Positions 52,875-62,066 of a DNA stretch of 64,000 nucleotides are shown here, in pieces. The translations under genes were made by a program, and so were the position numbers. Under the pieces are notes generated by a model, which saw only the letters and a program-made list of their open reading frames with translations, was not told the DNA's origin and searched no databases. Origin of the DNA: Ideonella benzenivorans (GTDB lineage: Bacteria > Pseudomonadota > Gammaproteobacteria > Burkholderiales > Burkholderiaceae_C); NCBI RefSeq assembly GCF_020387415.1, contig NZ_JAGWCB010000007.1:496001-560000 (forward strand). Reading direction: 5' to 3'. The number at the start of each line of letters is the position of its first letter. The first letter of the stretch is position 1.

Positions 52875-52890
52875 TGAACACTTATGTTCA
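52875..52890. promoter_or_regulatory. Candidate TetR operator of the meta-cleavage operon
   Basis: TGAACACTTATGTTCA, 6-bp perfect arms around CTTA, in an AT-rich 140-nt gap between divergent tetR and the hydrolase gene. Confidence 0.6.
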
Positions 52891-52941
52891 GTTAAGAACG
52901 GTTATGTAGTTGTTCCATCCCCTTCCCATCCCGAGAGCCTC

Positions 52942-53817
52942 ATGCCAGACCTTCACACCCCCTCCACCTCCCGCATCGTCACCGTGGGCACGCGACAGCT
53001 GTGGTTGACGGAACTGGGTTCAGGTCCGCCCGTGCTGATGCTGCACGGCGGAGGTCCTGGCGCCTCGGGTCTGTCCAACTACGCGCGCAATGTCGAGGCC
53101 CTGGCGCAGCACTTCCGGGTGCTTGTGCCGGACATGCCCGGCTATGGCCGCTCGAGCAAGGACATTCAGGCAGCGGACCCTTTCGGGGACATCGCCTCGA
53201 GCATGAGCGCCCTGTTGGATGTTCTGGACATTCCACGCGCCCATGTGGTGGGCAACTCGCTCGGCGGCGCGGTGGCCCTGCGACTCGCGCTGGAGCAACC
53301 GGAGCGGGTGGACCGGCTGGTCCTGATGGGGCCCGGTGGCATCGGCATGGCCGAGGGCAATCCCACGCCCGGGCTGCTGCGGCTGCTGACCTACTACGCC
53401 GGCGAGGGACCCACCTACGAGAAGCTCAGCAGCTTCATCCAGCAAGACCTGGTCTACGACGCCAGCAGCATCAGCGAGGACATGCTGCGCGAGCGTTTCG
53501 CGTCGAGTGTCGATCCAGCGGTGGTGGCCAACCCGCCGCTGCGCCTGCCGAAGGACCCCGAGGCCTTCAAGCGCATGGATTTCCTGCTGAATCCCCATTT
53601 GTCGAGCTTCGACCACCCGACGCTCATCCTGTGGGGCCTGGAGGACCGCGTCAACCCGAGCTCCGCCGGTCCCGCGCTGCAAGCCAGGCTGCCGGCGGCC
53701 GACCTGTTCCTCTTCAGTCGCACCGGCCATTGGGTGCAATGGGAGCGTGCGGACGAGTTCAACGCGTCGGTCTCGGCCTTCCTGAGGGCGGGTCACCTGG
53801 CACGGAGCGGCACATGA
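52942..53817 (+). CDS. MhpC/BphD-type C-C bond hydrolase of ring-fission products
   Basis: 291 residues of the alpha/beta-hydrolase fold with triad S106 (GNSLGG), D235 (GLEDRVNP), H263 (TGHWVQWE) and the HGGGPGASG oxyanion loop. Cleaves the meta-fission product to 2-hydroxypentadienoate and an acid. First gene of the operon. Confidence 0.9.
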   Translation: MPDLHTPSTSRIVTVGTRQLWLTELGSGPPVLMLHGGGPGASGLSNYARNVEALAQHFRVLVPDMPGYGRSSKDIQAADPFGDIASSMSALLDVLDIPRAHVVGNSLGGAVALRLALEQPERVDRLVLMGPGGIGMAEGNPTPGLLRLLTYYAGEGPTYEKLSSFIQQDLVYDASSISEDMLRERFASSVDPAVVANPPLRLPKDPEAFKRMDFLLNPHLSSFDHPTLILWGLEDRVNPSSAGPALQARLPAADLFLFSRTGHWVQWERADEFNASVSAFLRAGHLARSGT

Positions 53818-54824
53818 GGGCCGCCGCCACGCCCTCGGTCGGAAGCCTGTTCGGACGCATCAGCCTCGGGTACCTGGTGGTCGAGTCGCGCAAGCTCGCC
53901 GAATGGCAGCGCTTTGCGGGGGAGGGGCTCGGCGTCCACTCCGACATGACCTCGGATGGCGTGCTCGCGCTGCGCATCGACTCGCATCAGCGCCGCATCG
54001 TGCTTCGCGACGGTGCGGCCGAAGATGTTGTGGCGATGGGCTGGCAGCTGCACGATGAAGCGGCGCTGCAGCTCATGCTCCGCCGGCTGCGCGAGGCGCG
54101 GATCGCGGTGCACGAGGTCCATGGGGAGGAAGCGAGCCAGCGGGGGGTCGAACGCTTCTGGGCCTTTGTGGGCCCCAAGCGTGTGGGCTACGAGCTCTTC
54201 ACCACTCCGCTGCTCGCCAGCGACCCGTTGAACATGAAGGCCCGTGGCTTTGTCACGGGGGACATGGGGCTGGGCCACGTCGCCATGACCACGCGGGAGC
54301 CCGAGGCCACGCTGCGCTTCTTTCAAACGCTGTTCGATGCGCGTGTGTCGGACACGATCGAGGATCGGCTCAATGGCGTGACGCTGGAGCTGACGTTCCT
54401 GCGCATCAACGGCCGCCACCACTCCATGGCCCTGGCGGCAACGCGGGGTCGGCGCATGAACCCGTTGCGCACGGCCATTCACCACATGAACCTGCAGGCC
54501 ATGAGCCTGGACGACGTGACCGAGGCGTACCGACGCCTGCGCGCCATGGGGGCTCCGATTGCCAATGCGATCGGACAACACCCCAACGACAAGGAGCTGT
54601 CCTTCTACGTGCAGACACCCTCCGGCTTCGAGATCGAGTTCGGTTGGAACCCGGTCATCGTCGATGCCGCCGCTGAGGCTGGCTGGCAACCCGCTCACTA
54701 CCACGGCATCAGCCTCTGGGGCCATTTCCCGGAAAGCCTGACCTTGGGCGCCAAGGTCGGGCAGATGGGGCGCGGCCTGGCCTCGCTGACCCACCCCGAA
54801 TTCACCGTGAGACTTCCCGCATGA
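53814..54824 (+). CDS. Type I extradiol ring-cleavage dioxygenase (two VOC domains)
   Basis: 336 residues. Iron ligands H155 (LGHVAMTT), His223 or 224 (IHHMNLQ) and E275 (FEIEFGW), as in BphC-like extradiol enzymes. Opens a catechol next to the hydroxyls. Overlaps the hydrolase stop and the next start (ATGA both), showing tight coupling. Differs from E. coli MhpB, which is the unrelated LigB type. Confidence 0.88.
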   Translation: MRAAATPSVGSLFGRISLGYLVVESRKLAEWQRFAGEGLGVHSDMTSDGVLALRIDSHQRRIVLRDGAAEDVVAMGWQLHDEAALQLMLRRLREARIAVHEVHGEEASQRGVERFWAFVGPKRVGYELFTTPLLASDPLNMKARGFVTGDMGLGHVAMTTREPEATLRFFQTLFDARVSDTIEDRLNGVTLELTFLRINGRHHSMALAATRGRRMNPLRTAIHHMNLQAMSLDDVTEAYRRLRAMGAPIANAIGQHPNDKELSFYVQTPSGFEIEFGWNPVIVDAAAEAGWQPAHYHGISLWGHFPESLTLGAKVGQMGRGLASLTHPEFTVRLPA

Positions 54825-56575
54825 GCTCTACTCCTTGCGACTACGACGTCGTCATCGCCGGTCTCGGCCCCACAGGACTGACCCTGGCGCATGCGCTGGG
54901 CATGCGCGGCCACCAGGTGCTGGTGCTTGAGCGCGAACCCCAGTTCTACGGCAACGCGCGTGCCGTCTTCACGGATGCCGAGTGCATGCGCATCTTCCAG
55001 TCACTGGGCATGGCGGATCGCCTGGCGGCCGACATGCTGCAGGACGCACCGGTTCAGATGATGCTGCCCAACGGATCGGTTCTGTTCCAGCTCAAGAACA
55101 CCCGCCGGGAACACGACTGGTCATGGAGCAACTTCTTCTACCAGCCCTTTCTTGAGACCGCGCTGGCCGAGGGGCTGGATCGGTACCCGAACGTGACCGT
55201 GCGGCGGGGGCGGGAAGTCACCCGCCTGGCGCAGGACGCCGATGGCGTGGCGGTGTTCCACGCGCCCAGCGACGGCACCCACTATGGCGGGACGACGGCC
55301 CCAGCCCGTGCGACACCCGGTGGCGACGAGGCGTGCGTGCGCGCCCGGTGGCTGGTCGGCGCCGATGGGGGGCGGAGCACGATCCGGACCCAGCTGGGCA
55401 TCGGCATGACCGGGCAGAACTTCCCGAATCCGTGGCTGGTGGTGGACATCCAGGTGAAGGACCCGAACGACGGCCTGCGGCACCTTCCCTACTTCAACTT
55501 CATCTGTGACCCGGATTGCCCGACCGTCTGCTGCGTGCAGCCGAATGGCCATCATCGCTTCGAGTTCATGCTGATGCCCGGGCAGACCCGCGAACAGATG
55601 ACGGCCCCGGACAATGTTCAGCGCTACCTGTCGAAGTACATCGACGTCAGCAAGTTCGAGATCCTGCGCACCCTGGTCTACACCTTCAACGCGCTGATGG
55701 CCGAGAAGTGGCGGGACGGACGTGTGCTGCTGGCCGGCGATGCCGCGCACATGACGCCCCAGTTCATCGGGCAGGGCATGAACGCCGGGGTCCGTGACGC
55801 CTTCAACCTCGCATGGAAGCTCGACGCCGTGCTGCGCGGTCAGGCGGGTCCGGGGTTCCTCGACAGCTACGCTGCGGAGCGGGCACCGCATGCCAGCGCC
55901 ATGATCCGCGAAGCCATTCGCATGAAGAGCTTCGTGTCCATGACCCATCCGGTGGGCACTGCTCTGCGCAATGTGCTGACCCGGCTGGTCGTCCGTCTGC
56001 CCAAGATCGGGCCCTTTGTCCGCCAAGGGGATTTCATTCCCAAGCCGATCTATCGGGCCGGGAGCTACTTCGGCCTGCCGCGCCGGGGCTGGCGGGGGGC
56101 GGAAGGTCGGTTGATGCCGCAGCCGATCCTGCGCGGTCCTGATGGCAGGCGCCAGCGGCTGGACGATCTGCTGGGCCCGGGCTTCGCGCTGATCGGCGCC
56201 GGTGTCGACCCGCGCAGCACCCTGGATGAACCGTCGCGCAGGCTGTGGCAGACGCTGGGGGCGCGCTACATCACCGTGTATCCCTTGGGCGGCCGCCCCA
56301 ACGGGGCCGGTGTCGAACGGGCCGTGCCCCCTGAACTGGTGGAGTGCGAAGACCTTGGCGGCGACTTCTTCCGCTGGTGGCAAACCGCCGGCGGGCGCCA
56401 CGGGGCGGTGGCGATCGTGCGCCCTGACAAGTTCGTGTTCGCCCTGAGGCCGGGTCAGGAACTGAGCGTGGCGACGCGCGAGTTTGCCCGGCAGATGCAC
56501 CGAGACACAGCCTTGGACGAGCGCGTTTCCGCGCCCATCGCAATGGATGGCGAGCGCTGGCGTGAGGCCGCATGA
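54821..56575 (+). CDS. MhpA-like FAD-dependent aromatic hydroxylase
   Basis: 584 residues, group A flavoprotein monooxygenase: GLGPTGLTLAHALG near residue 14, VGADGGRSTIR middle motif, and LLAGDAAHMTPQFIGQGMN with D307. Hydroxylates a phenolic acid to the catechol used by the extradiol enzyme. Substrate could be a hydroxyphenylpropionate-like acid; not determinable. Confidence 0.88.
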   Translation: MSSTPCDYDVVIAGLGPTGLTLAHALGMRGHQVLVLEREPQFYGNARAVFTDAECMRIFQSLGMADRLAADMLQDAPVQMMLPNGSVLFQLKNTRREHDWSWSNFFYQPFLETALAEGLDRYPNVTVRRGREVTRLAQDADGVAVFHAPSDGTHYGGTTAPARATPGGDEACVRARWLVGADGGRSTIRTQLGIGMTGQNFPNPWLVVDIQVKDPNDGLRHLPYFNFICDPDCPTVCCVQPNGHHRFEFMLMPGQTREQMTAPDNVQRYLSKYIDVSKFEILRTLVYTFNALMAEKWRDGRVLLAGDAAHMTPQFIGQGMNAGVRDAFNLAWKLDAVLRGQAGPGFLDSYAAERAPHASAMIREAIRMKSFVSMTHPVGTALRNVLTRLVVRLPKIGPFVRQGDFIPKPIYRAGSYFGLPRRGWRGAEGRLMPQPILRGPDGRRQRLDDLLGPGFALIGAGVDPRSTLDEPSRRLWQTLGARYITVYPLGGRPNGAGVERAVPPELVECEDLGGDFFRWWQTAGGRHGAVAIVRPDKFVFALRPGQELSVATREFARQMHRDTALDERVSAPIAMDGERWREAA

Positions 56576-56625
56576 GCGCCCCATCGAACGCGATGCCCTG
56601 TTGTCCCCCTGTCACGGAAAGACCC

Positions 56626-57411
56626 ATGCAAGCAGAACACCAAGCGGCGCAGGCCATCTTGCGTGCGCGCGCCGCCCGTCGCCCGATCCCGCGGATCTCG
56701 GAGACCCACGGCATCGCCGGCCTGGACCAGGCCTATGCGGTGGCCGAGATCAACACGAAGGTCCGTCTGGCCGAGCCGGGGCGCCGCGTCGTCGGCCTCA
56801 AGGTGGGCCTGACCTCGCCGGCCGTGCAGCAGCAACTGGGCGTGGACCAGCCCGACTTCGGGGTGCTGTTCGACGACATGGAGTACCTGGACGGTGACGC
56901 CATTCCCATGAGCCGCCTGATCCAGCCCAAGGTCGAGGCCGAGGTGGCGTTCGTCGTCGGGCGGGATCTGGGCGGTTCCCACCCGCCCACCTGGGGTGAG
57001 TTCCTGAACGCGCTGGCCTGTGCACTGCCCGCGCTGGAGATCGTCGACAGCGTGATGCAGGACTGGCGGCTCACGCTGGTCGACACCGTGTCCGACAACG
57101 CGTCCTCGGGGCTTTACGTGCTGGGGCTGCAGCCGGTGACGCTGGGGGTATTGGACCTGGGCCGCATGGGCATGCAGATGTCGGTCAACGGCACGGTGCG
57201 CAGTGAGGGCACCGGGGCCGCCTGCCTCGGGCATCCGCTGCGCGCAGCCCACTGGTTGGCCTGCACCATGGCCGCGCGCGGGCAGCCGTTGCGCGCCGGG
57301 CAGGTGATCCTCTCGGGCGCGCTGGGCCCCATGGTGCCCTTGGCGGCGGGCGACGAGGTCACGGCCACGCTGGGCGCATTGGGCCGCGTGGGCTGCCGCA
57401 TGACCGCATGA
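56626..57411 (+). CDS. mhpD: 2-hydroxypenta-2,4-dienoate hydratase (MhpD-like)
   Basis: 261 residues from [37 protein letters not shown] and [12 protein letters not shown] are family motifs. GGAAAG before this ATG and length match to MhpD support it over an in-frame ATG at 56572 that overlaps the hydroxylase stop. Adds water to give 4-hydroxy-2-oxovalerate. Confidence 0.9.
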   Translation: MQAEHQAAQAILRARAARRPIPRISETHGIAGLDQAYAVAEINTKVRLAEPGRRVVGLKVGLTSPAVQQQLGVDQPDFGVLFDDMEYLDGDAIPMSRLIQPKVEAEVAFVVGRDLGGSHPPTWGEFLNALACALPALEIVDSVMQDWRLTLVDTVSDNASSGLYVLGLQPVTLGVLDLGRMGMQMSVNGTVRSEGTGAACLGHPLRAAHWLACTMAARGQPLRAGQVILSGALGPMVPLAAGDEVTATLGALGRVGCRMTA

Positions 57412-57422
57412 CAGGACGAGCC

Positions 57423-58358
57423 ATGCAACACAAGCTCAAAGCTGCCATCCTTGGCAGCGGCAACATCGGCACGGATCTGATGATCAAGATCCTGCGCCAC
57501 GGCCAGCACATCGACCTGGGGGCGATGGTGGGCATCGACGCGGCTTCCGATGGCCTGGCCCGCGCCCGGCGCCTGGGTGTGGGCACCACGCACGAGGGCG
57601 TGGAAGGCCTGACGCGCCTGCCCGAGTTCGCCGACATCGAGGTGGTGTTCGACGCCACCAGCGCCGGCGCGCACGTTGTCAACGACCAGTTCCTGCGTTC
57701 GATCAAGCCCGGCATCCGCATGATCGACCTGACCCCGGCGGCCATCGGTCCCTACTGCGTCCCGGTCGTCAATGGAGAGGCTCACCTGGGCGCCATGAAT
57801 GTGAACATGGTCACCTGCGGAGGCCAGGCCACCATTCCCATGGTGGCGGCGGTCTCGCGCGTGGCCAAGGTGCACTACGGGGAGATCGTCGCCTCCATCT
57901 CCAGCAAGAGCGCCGGTCCCGGCACCCGGGCCAACATTGACGAGTTCACCGAAACGACCTCCAAGGCGATCGAGGTGGTCGGTGGTGCGGCCAAGGGCAA
58001 GGCCATCATCGTGCTGAACCCGGCCGAGCCGCCGCTGATCATGCGCGACACGGTCTACACCCTGAGCGACCTGGCGGATGAAGACGCCATCGCCGACTCG
58101 ATCGCGCGCATGGCCGCCGATGTCCAGGCCTATGTGCCGGGCTATCGCCTCAAGCAAAAGGTGCAGTTCGACCGGCTCGACGGTTTGAACATCCCGGGGA
58201 TCGGCCGGAACCTGAGCGGGCTCAAGACCTCGGTGTTCCTGGAGGTCGAAGGCGCCGCCCACTACCTGCCCGCCTACGCTGGCAACCTCGACATCATGAC
58301 CAGCGCCGCGCTGCGCACCGCCGAGCAGGTGGCCGCCCGCCTGCTGGCGGCCAGCTGA
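57423..58358 (+). CDS. mhpF: Acetaldehyde dehydrogenase, acylating (MhpF-like)
   Basis: 311 residues. NAD motif [10 protein letters not shown] and catalytic C132 (MVTCGGQAT). Channels acetaldehyde from MhpE to acetyl-CoA. An ATG at 57408 coupled to the previous stop is possible; 57423 has a better ribosome-site-like AGGACGAG. Confidence 0.92.
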   Translation: MQHKLKAAILGSGNIGTDLMIKILRHGQHIDLGAMVGIDAASDGLARARRLGVGTTHEGVEGLTRLPEFADIEVVFDATSAGAHVVNDQFLRSIKPGIRMIDLTPAAIGPYCVPVVNGEAHLGAMNVNMVTCGGQATIPMVAAVSRVAKVHYGEIVASISSKSAGPGTRANIDEFTETTSKAIEVVGGAAKGKAIIVLNPAEPPLIMRDTVYTLSDLADEDAIADSIARMAADVQAYVPGYRLKQKVQFDRLDGLNIPGIGRNLSGLKTSVFLEVEGAAHYLPAYAGNLDIMTSAALRTAEQVAARLLAAS

Positions 58359-58368
58359 AGGAGACCGC

Positions 58369-59427
58369 ATGACCCGCAAGAAGATCTACCTCTCCGACGT
58401 GACCCTGCGCGACGGCAGCCACGCCATCCGCCACCAGTACAGCCTGGCCCAGGCCATGCAGATCGCCAAGGCGCTGGACGACGCCAAGGTCGACTCCATC
58501 GAGGTCGCGCACGGTGACGGCCTGCAGGGCGGCAGCTTCAACTACGGCTTCGGCGCGCACACCGACATCGAGTGGATCGAGGCCGTGTCCAGCGTGGTGA
58601 AGCACGCCAAGATCGCCACGCTGCTGCTGCCGGGCATCGGGACCGTGCACGACCTCAAGGCGGCCTATGACGCAGGCGCCCGCATCGTGCGCGTGGCCAC
58701 CCACTGCACCGAGGCGGACATTTCGCGCCAACACCTCGAATACGCCCGCCACCTTGGCATGGAGGCCGTGGGCTTCCTGATGATGAGCCACATGCAGTCG
58801 CCCGAGGGCCTGGCCCAGCAGGCCAAGCGGATGGAGAGCTACGGCGCCACCGTCTGCTACGTGGTCGACTCCGGCGGCGCGCTGGGCATGAACGACGTGC
58901 GTGACCGCGTGCGGGCCTTCAAGGCGGTGCTCAAGCCCGAGACGATGATCGGCATTCACGCCCACCACAACCTGAGTCTGGGCGTGGCCAACAGCATCGT
59001 CGCAGTGGAAGAAGGTGCCGACCGTGTCGACGCCAGCCTGGCGGGCATGGGCGCGGGAGCGGGCAACGCGCCGCTGGAAGTGTTCGTCGCGGCGGCCTCG
59101 CGGCTGGGGTGGCACCACGGCTGCGACCTGTACACGCTGATGGATGCCGCGGACGACATCGTGCGGCCGCTGCAGGACCGGCCGGTGCGGGTGGACCGAG
59201 AGACGCTGGCGCTGGGCTATGCCGGGGTCTACAGCAGCTTCCTGCGTCACGCGGAGCTTGCGGCGCAGAAGTACGGGCTCAAGACGGTGGACATCCTCGT
59301 CGAGCTGGGCCGGCGCCGCATGGTGGGAGGGCAGGAGGACATGATCGTGGACGTCGCCCTGGACCTGCTCAAGGCACAAGAGCACGAGCGCCTCCACGCA
59401 CCGCCGGTGATGAGCGAAGCCGCCTGA
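58369..59427 (+). CDS. mhpE: 4-hydroxy-2-oxovalerate aldolase (MhpE-like)
   Basis: 352 residues. [15 protein letters not shown] (metal Asp) and [15 protein letters not shown] (metal His) identify the TIM-barrel aldolase that makes pyruvate and acetaldehyde. It is 10 nt after mhpF; the two enzymes form a channelling complex. Confidence 0.93.
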   Translation: MTRKKIYLSDVTLRDGSHAIRHQYSLAQAMQIAKALDDAKVDSIEVAHGDGLQGGSFNYGFGAHTDIEWIEAVSSVVKHAKIATLLLPGIGTVHDLKAAYDAGARIVRVATHCTEADISRQHLEYARHLGMEAVGFLMMSHMQSPEGLAQQAKRMESYGATVCYVVDSGGALGMNDVRDRVRAFKAVLKPETMIGIHAHHNLSLGVANSIVAVEEGADRVDASLAGMGAGAGNAPLEVFVAAASRLGWHHGCDLYTLMDAADDIVRPLQDRPVRVDRETLALGYAGVYSSFLRHAELAAQKYGLKTVDILVELGRRRMVGGQEDMIVDVALDLLKAQEHERLHAPPVMSEAA

Positions 59428-59497
59428 CATCGCGCTGCGCGGCACCCGTCGCCACGCCTGTGGCCACCCATCCCACGACAACCCCACGGTTCATCGC

Positions 59498-60682
59498 ATG
59501 ATCACGAAACGCCCACGCGGGGGCTTCCGCTCCCTTTGCCTCTCGGCCCTGCTCGTCAGCGCGCCCGCCTTCGCCGTCAACGGCATCCAGATGGGCGGCT
59601 ATGGGGTCAAGAGCTCGGCCATGGGAGGCGCTTCCATGGCGCTGCCACAGGATGCGCAAGCCGCTGCCAACAACCCGGCCGGACTGGCGCTGCTGCCGGC
59701 CTCCTACAGCCTGGATCTGTTCGTCTTCAACGGCGAGTCGACCACCGACTTCCTGGTCCCGGGCAACCGCCTGCAGAACAAGACCACGATCGTCATCCCC
59801 AGCGGGGGCATCGTCTGGAAACACGGTGAGCAGCTGAGCTTGGGGCTGTCCGTCGCCGCCCAGGGCACCGGGGCCGACTATGGGCAGGCGCTGTTGCCGG
59901 TGCCGGGCGCTTCCCAGGGCCGGTCCTCGCTCAAGGTGGCGGAGATCCTCCCGACCTTGGCCTGGCAGCCCACCCCTGACTGGTCGCTGGGCGCGTCCTT
60001 GAACCTGGCCTACTCGATGCTGGATGTGAGCGGCGTCATCGTGTCCGCCCCGGTGCCGGGGGGCCTGGCGCCCTTGCCGAGCCACGGGTCTCAGTCTGCC
60101 CTGGGCGCCGGGATACGTCTGGGCGCCCTGTGGCAGGCGACGCCGGGCCTGGACCTGGGGGTGAGCTACAAGTCGCGCACCCGGATGGGGGCGTTCTCGG
60201 GCTACAAGGACGATCTCCTGGCCTACAGCGCGGGCCGGCTGGACCTGCCCGAGCAATACGGCGTCGGCCTGGCGTGGCATGTCGGCCAGAAGGTCACCGT
60301 TGCAGCCGACTGGCTGCGCATCCGCTACGGCGAACTCAAGGTCATGCAGGATCCTCAAGGCTTCGGTTGGCGGGACCAGACGGTGCTCCGGCTCGGTGCG
60401 TCCTGGGCGGTGGATCCGGAGTGGACCGTGCGTGTCGGTGCCAGCAAGAGCCACAGTCCGATCCGCAGCGCCCGGGTCGCCCAGAACGTCCTGACCCCGT
60501 CCTTGTTCGACCGAGCGTTCACCCTGGGGGGATCCTGGCGCGCAGACAAGAGCTCGGAGATCAATGCGGCCCTGGAGGTCAACCCGCGCAGGTCTGAAGC
60601 GGGCACGGGCGCCAGCACCGGCGCCAACCTGAGGGCCCAGGCCTACATCCTCATGCTGGGCTACCAGCACAGCTTCGATTGA
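59498..60682 (+). CDS. FadL/TodX-like outer-membrane channel
   Basis: 394 residues. Signal to AFA, then VNGIQMGGYGVKSSAMGGASMALPQDAQAAANNPAGLAL, broken here only for length: the NPAG motif is typical of the hatch of FadL transporters. Probably carries the hydrophobic aromatic substrate of the preceding operon. Its end overlaps the convergent LLM gene by 32 nt. Confidence 0.87.
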   Translation: MITKRPRGGFRSLCLSALLVSAPAFAVNGIQMGGYGVKSSAMGGASMALPQDAQAAANNPAGLALLPASYSLDLFVFNGESTTDFLVPGNRLQNKTTIVIPSGGIVWKHGEQLSLGLSVAAQGTGADYGQALLPVPGASQGRSSLKVAEILPTLAWQPTPDWSLGASLNLAYSMLDVSGVIVSAPVPGGLAPLPSHGSQSALGAGIRLGALWQATPGLDLGVSYKSRTRMGAFSGYKDDLLAYSAGRLDLPEQYGVGLAWHVGQKVTVAADWLRIRYGELKVMQDPQGFGWRDQTVLRLGASWAVDPEWTVRVGASKSHSPIRSARVAQNVLTPSLFDRAFTLGGSWRADKSSEINAALEVNPRRSEAGTGASTGANLRAQAYILMLGYQHSFD

Positions 60683-62063
60683 TGGGCGGGGCGCTGGCCG
60701 CCGTGGGCCAGCGGGCCTGCTGGGCCGGATGCCGTGCGGGCAGGTGGTCGCCGGCGCCGAACAGCTTCTGGCGCAGCGTGCCCTCGTCATAGGCGGTGCG
60801 GTAGCGGCCGCGGGCCTGCAGCTCGGGCACCACGTGGTCGATGAAGTCGGCCCAGGTTTCGGGCACGACGATGCGGCTGAGGTTGATGCCGTCGATGTCG
60901 CCTTCGTCCAGCCAGCGCACCAGCTCGTCGGCGATCTGGCTGCCACTGCCCACCAGCGTGGGGTAACGGCTCCCCAGGGTGAACTGCCGCAGCAGTTGGC
61001 GGCGGGTGGTCCAGCCGCGCTGCTGGGCGGTCTGGCCGGCCGACTGGATCGCGTTGGAGCCGCTGTAGTCGATGGGGTCGTCCAGGCCGTAGCGAGCGAA
61101 GTCCACGCCGGTGCTGGCGGCGAAGTGGGCCAGGCCGGCCTCCGGGTTCGCATACCGCTGGTACTCGGCATGGCGGTCCCGGGCTTCGGCCTCGGTGGCG
61201 CCGGCCACCACGGACAGGGCGACGAAGATCTTCACGTCCTCGGGCCGGCGGCCGGCGGCCACCAGGCTCTGGCGCAACCGGCCGGCGGTGGCGCGGGCCG
61301 CGGCCGGGTCGTTGGCCGCGATGAACACGCACTCGGCATGCTCGCCGGCAAAGCGCTGGCCGCGCCCCGAGGTGCCGGCCTGGTAAAGCACCGGCGTGCG
61401 CTGCGGCGAGGGCTCGCACATGTGCACGCCCTGCGAGCGGTAGAAGGGGCCGTCGTGGGCGATGGCATGCACCTGGGCCGGGTCGGCATAGATGCGGCGC
61501 GCGCGGTCCTTGCGCACGGCGCCGTCCTCCCAGCTGCCTTCCCACAGCCGGTAGCACAGGGCCAGGAAGTCGTCGGCCTGGTCGTAGCGCAGGTCGTGCG
61601 CCACCAGGCGCTCATGGCCCAGGGCGCGGGCGCCGCTGTCGATGTAGCCGGTGACGATGTTCCAGCCCAGGCGCCCGCCGGTCAGTTGGTCCAGGGTGCT
61701 GGCCTTGCGGGCGAAGGTGAAGGGCGTCTCCGCGCTGGTGCTGGCCGTCAGGCCGAAGCCCAGGTGCCGGGTGACGGCGGCCATGGCCGACACCAGCATC
61801 CACGGGTCGTTGGCCGGCAGCTGGATGGCCTCCTGCAGGGTCAGGTCCAGGCCGCCCTGGTAGACGTCGTAGCTGCCCACGATGTCGGCGATGAACAGCC
61901 CGTCGAACAGGCCGCGCTCCAGCAGCTGCGCGATGTCGGTCCAGTAGCCGATCGTGTTGTAGTCGGTCGAGCGGTCGCGCGGGTGCGTCCACAGGCCGTG
62001 GTGGATGTGGCCGACGCAGTTCATGGTGAAGGCGTTGACCCGCAGGGGTTTGAGAGCGGTCAT
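60651..62063 (-). CDS. LLM-class flavin monooxygenase (NtaA/SnaA/DszA group)
   Basis: 470 residues. VNAFTMNCVGHIHHGLW and LTGGRLGWNIVTGYIDSG plus YQAGTSGRGQRFAGEHAE are group motifs. These FMNH2-dependent enzymes oxidise sulfones, sulfonates or amines. Four nt after an SfnB gene, so cotranscribed. Could fill the missing SsuD role, though it is not of the SsuD group. Confidence 0.88.
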   Translation of the reverse strand: MTALKPLRVNAFTMNCVGHIHHGLWTHPRDRSTDYNTIGYWTDIAQLLERGLFDGLFIADIVGSYDVYQGGLDLTLQEAIQLPANDPWMLVSAMAAVTRHLGFGLTASTSAETPFTFARKASTLDQLTGGRLGWNIVTGYIDSGARALGHERLVAHDLRYDQADDFLALCYRLWEGSWEDGAVRKDRARRIYADPAQVHAIAHDGPFYRSQGVHMCEPSPQRTPVLYQAGTSGRGQRFAGEHAECVFIAANDPAAARATAGRLRQSLVAAGRRPEDVKIFVALSVVAGATEAEARDRHAEYQRYANPEAGLAHFAASTGVDFARYGLDDPIDYSGSNAIQSAGQTAQQRGWTTRRQLLRQFTLGSRYPTLVGSGSQIADELVRWLDEGDIDGINLSRIVVPETWADFIDHVVPELQARGRYRTAYDEGTLRQKLFGAGDHLPARHPAQQARWPTAASAPPINRSCAGSPA

Positions 62064-62066
62064 GGG

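Noticed and set aside
60651-62063. Calling the LLM enzyme ssuD
   Set aside because: Its motifs fit the NtaA/SnaA/DszA group and it is about 470 residues, longer than SsuD; it is also unlinked to ssuEACB.
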